A program made the translations under genes and the position numbers. This document shows, piece after piece, positions 1 to 4,257 of a stretch of 5,682 bases of DNA. This DNA comes from an uncultured Eubacterium sp. (GTDB lineage: Bacteria > Bacillota > Clostridia > Peptostreptococcales > Anaerovoracaceae). The notes under the pieces were generated by a model, which made no database searches, was not told the DNA's origin, and was given only the letters and a program-made list of their open reading frames with translations. The stretch covers positions 1-5,682 of the forward strand of contig CALCKF010000087.1 of NCBI GenBank assembly GCA_937966095.1, in the 5' to 3' direction. Numbering within the stretch: the stretch's first letter is position 1; every line of letters begins with the position of its first letter.

Positions 1-211
1 GTTCAATGATGCCATCTGCTTCTATCGTTATATAATTTCCTGCCGGTTTTTCCATTATCTCCTCACCGTTTTGATTGGTTATTTCTATCCTGGTCACCTT
101 TACACCATCACCGTAATCTATTTTTTTCATGATAACGCCGTCTGTCCTGTCCGAACCGGTTTTCTCCAAGCTTTCTCTTATTTCTATGGCCAGATCCGTC
201 CTGTATTTCAT
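1..211 (-). CDS. gpr: GPR germination (spore) protease, N-terminal part, cut by window edge
   Basis: GPR is the spore endopeptidase that degrades small acid-soluble spore proteins (SASPs) during germination; it is made as a zymogen in the forespore and processes itself late in sporulation. The visible 70 residues begin MKYRTDLAIE and contain the family's RTDLA(V/I)E segment, then a block matching the family's N-terminal domain (GVKVTRIEITNQNGEEI, then KPAGNYITIEADGI). The start at 211 is well supported. An AAAAGGAG ribosome site lies 7 bases upstream, and between the in-frame TAG at 251-253 and this ATG there is no other ATG, GTG or TTG. The gene lies divergent to rpsT, as in Bacillus subtilis. 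In the B. subtilis protein self-cleavage falls after the TD of RTDLA; here that leaves only six residues of prosegment. The catalytic region and C-terminus are outside the window. Identification comes from recalled family sequence and gene order. Confidence 0.88.
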   Translation of the reverse strand, partial: MKYRTDLAIEIRESLEKTGSDRTDGVIMKKIDYGDGVKVTRIEITNQNGEEIMEKPAGNYITIEADGIIE

Positions 212-247
212 ATTATCGCTCCTTTTGTCTTTTATAACATTTTTTCC

Positions 248-276
248 TTGCTAAACACCTTTTATTCATATATAAT
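248..276 (+). promoter_or_regulatory. Sigma-A type promoter for rpsT
   Basis: A -35 hexamer TTGCTA (248-253) and a perfect -10 hexamer TATAAT (271-276) are separated by 17 bases. The expected transcription start near 282-284 gives a leader of about 44 bases before the rpsT ATG. A strong vegetative promoter is what a ribosomal protein gene needs. It sits within the 115-base divergent region shared with gpr. Confidence 0.8.
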
Positions 277-326
277 ATTAGTTGCGAATTTTAGCTGTAT
301 GATTAAAGAAAGTGGGGTAATTTATT

Positions 327-593
327 ATGGCAAATATCAAATCCGCAAAGAAAAGAATCCGTGTTATAGACAAAAAAACGGCAAGAAACAGACGTGTCAA
401 AGGGCATATCAAGGCAATACTGAAAGCTTTTGATGCAGCTATCGAAGCCGGAGATATGGAAACAGCAAAGGAAAAGCTTGCTCTCGCAGAAAAGAAGCTT
501 ATGCAGGCTGCTGCAAAGCACACTATCCATAAGAAAGCGGCTTCCAGAAAGGTATCCAGGTTAACAAAGAGATTCAATAAGGCAAACGCCTAA
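327..593 (+). CDS. rpsT: 30S ribosomal protein S20
   Basis: S20 is a primary binding protein of the small ribosomal subunit and contacts 16S rRNA helices in the body of the 30S particle. The 88-residue product is the usual length. It starts MANIKSAKKRIRVIDKKTAR, the diagnostic S20 N-terminus, and has the expected lysine/arginine-rich helical composition. A central helical part (AKEKLALAEKKLMQAAAKHTIHKKAASRKVSRL) matches the family's second half, including the conserved HKKAASRKVSRL block. The ribosome site is a modest GTGGGG run ending about 10 bases before the ATG. The gene is transcribed alone: it has its own promoter at 248-276 and an intrinsic terminator at 650-682. Divergent gpr upstream supports the identification. 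Nothing in the sequence is unusual. Confidence 0.98.
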   Translation: MANIKSAKKRIRVIDKKTARNRRVKGHIKAILKAFDAAIEAGDMETAKEKLALAEKKLMQAAAKHTIHKKAASRKVSRLTKRFNKANA

Positions 594-594
594 C

Positions 595-641
595 TCTCAC
601 CCGTCCCCACCGGTGCATAAGTTAAATGCACAGAAATGAGA
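595..641 (+). other. Possible nested stem-loop in the rpsT 3' UTR
   Basis: Just after the rpsT stop, GTGCAT (613-618) can pair with ATGCAC (626-631) over a 7-base loop. TCTCA (595-599) can pair with TGAGA (637-641) to enclose it. There is no U-tract after this fold, so it is not a terminator; the real terminator follows at 650-682. It may be a 3' UTR stability structure or chance. Confidence 0.3.
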
Positions 642-649
642 AAATCATA

Positions 650-682
650 AAAAAAGATGGATGTGTCTCCCATCTTTTTTTT
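650..682 (+). terminator. Rho-independent terminator of rpsT
   Basis: The left arm AAAAAAGATGG (650-660) and right arm CCATCTTTTTT (670-680) form an 11-bp stem with a 9-base loop. The run of eight T residues (675-682) is the U-tract, and part of it pairs with the A-run of the left arm. The stem is A/U-rich at its base, with a GATGG/CCATC core. Confidence 0.88.
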
Positions 683-765
683 ATTTATCATAATGCCGTA
701 TTTATCAAGTAAAATAAATCATGAGCAGTTGCATAAATACAGAAAAGCAAAGGAATAGTATACAT

Positions 766-1695
766 ATGAAATCATTTTTCCCTCCGGCTTTGTCCTGCGG
801 TGATAAGGTCGCTCTAACAGCGCCTGCATCTCCAGTTTCTTCTGAAACATTGAGATCAGCTGTAGATTCTCTTAGATTTCTAGGACTTGAGCCAATAGTA
901 ATGCCGTCCTGCAGGATGTCATACGGCTATCTTTCAGGCGGCGACTTTCGCAGAGCATGCGATATCAACGATGCTTTTGCTTCAAAAGAAATAAAGGGTG
1001 TTTTCTGCATAAGAGGCGGATATGGTTCCGCAAGGCTTCTGCCGCTTATTAATTCCGAAATAATCAAAAAAAACCCAAAGCCTTTTATCGGATTCAGTGA
1101 TATAACTGCGCTGCATGCGGCTCCGACTCTATTTGGTCCGATGGTGACTTTTCACGGCCCTATGCCATGTACTGCATATCGGGATCTTGATGATTTTACC
1201 CTGTCGTCTTTAAAATTCTGGCTGTTTTCTCCCGGAAAAGAAATACAGCTGAAAAATCCTCCGGACTGCCCCCTCAGGACAGAATTACCTGGAGAAGCCT
1301 ATGGACGGCTCACAGGCGGAAATCTTTCAGTCCTTGTATCGACACTGGGATCACCTTATGAAATCGATACGAGAAAAAAGATACTGTTTATCGAAGACAT
1401 CAATGAAGAACCCTACAAAATAGACAGAGCACTTACAGCACTTTCTCTTGCCGGAAAATTCCGTGACTGTTCAGGTATCATCACCGGCACTTTTTCCGGA
1501 TGCGGAATGTGCGGGTCAGATAATTATCCTGCAGCAGAAAATATAATTAAAGAGATAATCGGAAAATACAGGAAACCATTCGTATCTAATCTTCAGGCCG
1601 GACATATCCCACGACAAATGACGCTCCCCATTGGGGCATTCATACGTATAAAAGCCCCGTCCGTACACACTTCTGCCGAGATATCGGTTTTATAA
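766..1695 (+). CDS. LD-carboxypeptidase, peptidase family S66 (LdcA/MccF type)
   Basis: S66 enzymes are serine carboxypeptidases that cut an L,D peptide bond, classically releasing the terminal D-Ala from murein tetrapeptides during cell-wall recycling in the cytoplasm; the MccF branch instead cleaves microcin C-like nucleotide peptides. From the ATG at 766 the protein has 309 residues, normal for the family, with no signal peptide or membrane segment. Family landmarks in order are CGDKVALTAPASP (about 11-23), the RGGYGSARLLP loop (83-93), nucleophile Ser111 in FIGFSDIT, catalytic Glu210 in LFIEDINEEPYKIDR, and catalytic His280 in QAGH. The Ser-Glu-His triad is therefore complete. An in-frame ATG at 721 would add 15 residues, but it has no ribosome site and lies before the family's conserved N-terminus. 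ATG 766 is preceded by AAAGGA about 11 bases upstream, so I prefer it. Substrate branch (murein versus antibiotic peptide) cannot be decided. No good terminator follows, so transcripts may run into deoD. Confidence 0.9.
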   Translation: MKSFFPPALSCGDKVALTAPASPVSSETLRSAVDSLRFLGLEPIVMPSCRMSYGYLSGGDFRRACDINDAFASKEIKGVFCIRGGYGSARLLPLINSEIIKKNPKPFIGFSDITALHAAPTLFGPMVTFHGPMPCTAYRDLDDFTLSSLKFWLFSPGKEIQLKNPPDCPLRTELPGEAYGRLTGGNLSVLVSTLGSPYEIDTRKKILFIEDINEEPYKIDRALTALSLAGKFRDCSGIITGTFSGCGMCGSDNYPAAENIIKEIIGKYRKPFVSNLQAGHIPRQMTLPIGAFIRIKAPSVHTSAEISVL

Positions 1696-1716
1696 AATAT
1701 GTCAATGTGGTATACT
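1688..1716 (+). promoter_or_regulatory. Extended -10 promoter for deoD and the regulator
   Basis: The -10 hexamer TATACT (1711-1716) is preceded by TG at 1708-1709, giving the extended TGnTATACT form. The -35 position, 17 bases upstream (TTTTAT, 1688-1693), is poor, which is usual for extended -10 promoters. The -35 region overlaps the stop codon of the LD-carboxypeptidase gene. The start site would fall near 1722-1724, about 30 bases before deoD. Confidence 0.55.
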
Positions 1717-1753
1717 TATCATACAAAATCAATCTTCAAGGAGGATATCTCAT

Positions 1754-2461
1754 ATGAGCACACATATAAATGCAGCCGGAAAAAGAGACATAGCCAAGTC
1801 AGTACTTCTTCCCGGAGACCCTTTGCGGGCCAGATTCATAGCAGAAAATTTTCTCACTGATCCTGTATGCTATAACGAAATACGAGGTATGCTGGGATTT
1901 ACAGGGACATATAAAGGTGTTCCCGTATCAGTTCAGGGTACGGGTATGGGTATGCCGTCCATGGGTATATATTCATGGGAGCTTATAACACAGTATGGCG
2001 TTGAAAACCTGATCAGAATAGGGACTGCAGGTTCATTCCACAAAGATATAAAAGTAAAGGACATAGTCGTTGGAATGGCTGCATCTACAGATTCCAACTA
2101 CGTCCATGCATTTGATGTACCAGGTTCATTTGCTCCATGCGCTAGCTATGAGCTGTTATCCAAACTTCAGGCCTCATCTGAAAAGCTTGGCATACCCTTC
2201 AGGGCAGGTAACATAGTATCATGTGATGTTTTTTACGAGCTTAAAGAAGACTGGTGGAAGAAATGGGCTTCAATGGGTGTCATGGCAGTTGAAATGGAGG
2301 CGGCAGCCCTGTATATGAATGCAGCCTATAACAACGTGAACGCTATTGCAATAATGACGATAAGCGACCATTTCGTCACAGGTGAAAATGCAACAAGCCA
2401 GGAACGTCAAAATTCTTTTACAGACATGATGAAGCTGGCACTGGAAACAGCCGTAAGTTAG
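1754..2461 (+). CDS. deoD: Purine nucleoside phosphorylase, DeoD type
   Basis: DeoD reversibly phosphorolyses purine (deoxy)ribonucleosides to the free base and (deoxy)ribose 1-phosphate, in cytoplasmic purine salvage; family members are hexamers. The 235-residue product aligns end to end with the B. subtilis and E. coli enzymes as I recall them. His4 (donated across the subunit interface), Gly21/Asp22 and Arg25 in LLPGDPLRA, Arg44 in NEIRGMLGFTGTYKG, Arg88 in IRIGTAG, Glu180-Met181-Glu182 in VEMEAAALY, Ser204-Asp205 in TISDH and Arg218 in SQERQ are all present. These cover phosphate, ribose and base contacts plus the Asp/Arg pair that protonates the base, so it should be active. The position usually Ser90 in E. 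coli is Thr91 here, a conservative change. The start is certain: AAGGAGG ends 9 bases before the ATG. The metalloregulator gene follows after 10 bases, so the two are almost surely one transcript. Confidence 0.97.
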   Translation: MSTHINAAGKRDIAKSVLLPGDPLRARFIAENFLTDPVCYNEIRGMLGFTGTYKGVPVSVQGTGMGMPSMGIYSWELITQYGVENLIRIGTAGSFHKDIKVKDIVVGMAASTDSNYVHAFDVPGSFAPCASYELLSKLQASSEKLGIPFRAGNIVSCDVFYELKEDWWKKWASMGVMAVEMEAAALYMNAAYNNVNAIAIMTISDHFVTGENATSQERQNSFTDMMKLALETAVS

Positions 2462-2471
2462 GAGGTCAAAA

Positions 2472-2834
2472 TTGAAAATATTGGAATCTGCTGAGAACTA
2501 TCTGGAATCCATACTCATATTAAAAAAAGAAAAAGGTAATGTAAGGGCTATCGATATAGTAAATTATCTGGGATTTTCAAAGCCCAGCGTGAGCATTGCT
2601 CTCAAACAGCTTGAGGCTAATGGTTTTATCACAAGAGATGCCGACAATCATATATTTCTCACAGAATCAGGAAACGAGATAGCATCTTCAATATACGAAC
2701 GTCATGAACTGCTGACCAAAATGTTCATGATGATAGGAGTATCGGAAGCTACGGCAAAGGATGATGCCTGCAAAGTGGAGCACCATATAAGTAATGAAAC
2801 CTTTGAATGTCTTAAAAAACATATGAATGGATGA
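2472..2834 (+). CDS. DtxR/MntR-family metal-dependent transcriptional regulator, short form
   Basis: Members of this family are dimeric repressors that bind DNA when loaded with Fe(II) or Mn(II). This 120-residue protein has the N-terminal winged helix (about 4-66, with recognition-helix segment GFSKPSVSIALKQLEANGFI) and the dimerisation/metal domain (about 67-118: ERHELLTKMFMMIGV, DACKVEHHISNETFECLKKH). It lacks the C-terminal SH3-like domain of DtxR/IdeR. Candidate ligands are Glu12, His78, Cys100, Glu103, His104 and His105. The DAC-x-x-EH pattern puts Cys where DtxR has its Cys ligand and MntR has Glu. Residue 9 is Asn where DtxR has Met10 and MntR has Asp8. The start is a TTG: GGAGG at 2461-2465 begins on the last base of the deoD stop and lies 6 bases upstream. 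No ATG gives a full-length domain. It is cotranscribed with deoD and followed by a terminator. Metal specificity and target genes are unknown. Confidence 0.87.
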   Translation: MKILESAENYLESILILKKEKGNVRAIDIVNYLGFSKPSVSIALKQLEANGFITRDADNHIFLTESGNEIASSIYERHELLTKMFMMIGVSEATAKDDACKVEHHISNETFECLKKHMNG

Positions 2835-2848
2835 TCCGGTATTATAAT

Positions 2849-2895
2849 GAGCTGTCCTGCAGGTCAAAAACCATTTCAGACAGGACAGCTCTTTT
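2849..2895 (+). terminator. Intrinsic terminator at the end of the deoD-regulator operon
   Basis: GAGCTGTCCTG (2849-2859) pairs perfectly with CAGGACAGCTC (2881-2891), giving an 11-bp GC-containing stem, followed by TTTT at 2892-2895. The 21-base loop is long and may hold a small GGT/ACC helix. The hairpin sits between convergent genes. On the minus strand the stem is followed by ATTATAAT rather than a T-run, so it should stop plus-strand transcription better than transcription leaving comEA. Confidence 0.75.
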
Positions 2896-2900
2896 ATCAC

Positions 2901-3536
2901 TCATGTTTTGATTTCATCTTTAACCTTTTCAAATATCTTGTCTCCTATACCCGAAACATTCTTTATATCTTCTATATTCTTGAATCTTCCGTTTTCCTCT
3001 CGGTAGTTTATTATGCTTTCCGCTATTACAGGGCCTATGCCGCTGAGTTCCTGCAGTTCCTGAGAATCTGCTGTGTTTATGTTTATCTTTCCGTCGAAAT
3101 AACCTGCATTATAGAGAATATCCTGCTCCAGTCCATCATACTGTTCCATTATATACGGCACAAATATTTTTTCACCATCTTCCACGAATGCAGCACGGTT
3201 TATCTGTGATATATCAGCATCCTCAGAAAGTCCTCCTGCCGCTGCTATCGCATCCTCCACACGGCTTCCTTCTTCGAGTTCCGCCACTATAGGAGTATTG
3301 ACTGCACCTCCGATATCCACGTATACCTTAGATGAAGCAGTTTCTTCTGTTGTTAATAGAATCTCTTCTGCCGCTTTTTCCTCTCTGTCATCATTATCGT
3401 TAATGACGATAAAAAAAACTGCAGCAGTTATCAATAAAACTGCGGCGGTCTTTATAAGCAGCATTCGTTTCTCCATCATAAGATTTTTTACATCTGCTTC
3501 AATGCTCTTTTTAATATCATCTAATATCTTTTTCAT
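2901..3536 (-). CDS. comEA: ComEA-type competence DNA receptor (SLBB domain plus helix-hairpin-helix)
   Basis: ComEA is the membrane-anchored receptor that binds incoming double-stranded DNA during natural transformation and passes it to the ComEC channel. From the ATG at 3536 the protein has 211 residues. It has a short cytoplasmic basic/amphipathic head (1-24), one membrane segment (about 26-45, LLIKTAAVLLITAAVFFIVI), an acidic linker (46-67) and an SLBB domain (about 70-128, VYVDIGGAVNTPIV to KIFVPY). The C-terminal tandem helix-hairpin-helix (about 152-209) starts INTADSQELQ and has hairpins LSGIGPVIAESI and VSGIGDKIFEKV. A GTG at 3545 in frame would add three residues but lies inside the ribosome site. 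AAAGGAGGTG, a near-perfect match to the 16S tail, is correctly spaced for ATG 3536. It has its own strong promoter and is last in the minus-strand block. comEB and comEC are not in the window, so whether this cell is transformable cannot be told. Confidence 0.93.
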   Translation of the reverse strand: MKKILDDIKKSIEADVKNLMMEKRMLLIKTAAVLLITAAVFFIVINDNDDREEKAAEEILLTTEETASSKVYVDIGGAVNTPIVAELEEGSRVEDAIAAAGGLSEDADISQINRAAFVEDGEKIFVPYIMEQYDGLEQDILYNAGYFDGKININTADSQELQELSGIGPVIAESIINYREENGRFKNIEDIKNVSGIGDKIFEKVKDEIKT

Positions 3537-3559
3537 CTGAAACACCTCCTTTTTACATA

Positions 3560-3588
3560 ATTTTACATTTATTGGAAGTATTTGTCAA
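3560..3588 (-). promoter_or_regulatory. Near-consensus sigma-A promoter for comEA
   Basis: Read on the minus strand, a perfect -35 TTGACA (3588-3583), a 17-base spacer and a -10 TAAAAT (3565-3560, five of six matches) precede comEA. The -35 begins 3 bases after the stop codon of the upstream DUF2344 gene. The start site should fall near 3553, only a few bases before the AGGAGG ribosome site (3550-3545), so the leader is about 17 bases. Confidence 0.8.
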
Positions 3589-3591
3589 TGA

Positions 3592-4257
3592 TTATGTGTA
3601 GTAAATCCTTTCCCTCCTCACATCTATATCACATCTATCTGTATCTATACCGAAACGATCTTTTACAGTATCTATAAGGAGTTCAGGACTCAGATTGGAA
3701 ATGCTCCCCGAATCCAGAACCGCTGTTATTTCCACCGCATTGTCTTTATTGACCATCTGCAGTTGTCTTATCATCGGTTTTATATCTATCTCTTGCAGCT
3801 CACTGTGTTTCTTTTTCTTTTTTAATGCGGTTATCTTATCCTGTCTCATATATGATTCGGTAATATCACTGTCATCTATACAAAAGTCTGAACCTACCGG
3901 TATACGTATATGATATTTCGCAGCTTCAGTACGTGCAGCAAGTGTCTTTTTCTTTCCGTCCCATCTGCTGCAGTTTTTTATCGTCAATCCGTCCGGCATG
4001 ATATCAGATAATATTCCAGCGATCTCATCAGGATCATTATCTTCTACTGTTTCAAATTCTATAAGCTCATTGAGGCCCTCATAACCTAATGACAGCGGCT
4101 GCGCGAATCCCATACGCGGATGAGGATTGAATCCTTTGGAATATTCAAGTTTTATACCTGCTTTTTTAAATGCTCTGTTAAAGAAGCGCATCAGATCCAG
4201 ATGCGATGTATAGCATATCACCCCTGTCTTTGAAAAGATCATAACATATTTATACAT
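3592..4257 (-). CDS. DUF2344 / TIGR03936-type radical SAM-associated protein
   Basis: The 221-residue protein belongs to the family found next to, or fused with, the large B12-binding-type radical SAM protein; its biochemical role is not known to me. The family's signature is at the N-terminus: a short beta strand (YVMIFSKTG), then YTSHLDLMRFFNRAFKKAGI (16-35) and EYSKGFNPHPRMGFAQPLSLGYEG (38-61). These include the conserved SHLD and GFNPHPR stretches. The rest is less conserved and includes a lysine run (ALKKKKKH, about 144-151). There is no signal peptide, membrane segment or obvious metal-binding cysteine cluster. The ATG overlaps the 3' end of the radical SAM gene by 8 bases (ATGTATAA), and its ribosome site, GGAGGAG, lies inside that gene, so translation is coupled. 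This supports joint function with the radical SAM partner. In many Clostridia the next gene is an RNase E/G (rng); here it is comEA. The family call is confident; function is not assigned. Confidence 0.88.
   Translation of the reverse strand: MYKYVMIFSKTGVICYTSHLDLMRFFNRAFKKAGIKLEYSKGFNPHPRMGFAQPLSLGYEGLNELIEFETVEDNDPDEIAGILSDIMPDGLTIKNCSRWDGKKKTLAARTEAAKYHIRIPVGSDFCIDDSDITESYMRQDKITALKKKKKHSELQEIDIKPMIRQLQMVNKDNAVEITAVLDSGSISNLSPELLIDTVKDRFGIDTDRCDIDVRRERIYYT

Noticed and set aside
235..268. Sigma-G promoter for gpr on the minus strand (GAATA and AATGTTA)
   Set aside because: The boxes resemble the consensus but the spacing is about 21 bases instead of about 18, and the -10-like box starts with A instead of C. 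It is not strong enough to list as a feature.
71..433. Open plus-strand frame of 120 codons overlapping gpr and rpsT
   Set aside because: It is antisense to gpr and out of frame with rpsT, has no ribosome site, and resembles no known protein. Two well-supported genes explain the same bases.
685..715. Promoter for the LD-carboxypeptidase (TTATCA and TAAAAT)
   Set aside because: The -35-like box matches only four of six bases and the spacing is 19 bases. Some promoter is expected after the rpsT terminator, but this one cannot be supported.
1710..1724. GTAT/ATAC inverted repeat over the deoD -10 as a repressor operator
   Set aside because: Only 4 bp per arm, and one arm is part of the -10 element itself. 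It does not resemble a known DtxR or MntR box.
2847..3209. Plus-strand frame of 120 codons antisense to comEA
   Set aside because: It begins inside the terminator hairpin, has no ribosome site, and reads as a low-quality aromatic-rich shadow of the comEA codons.
3394..3412. Perfect 7-bp hairpin (TTATCGT/ACGATAA) next to eight A residues inside comEA
   Set aside because: The A-run lies on the wrong side for a terminator on either strand, and the bases encode the end of the membrane segment and the acidic linker. Coding constraint explains it.
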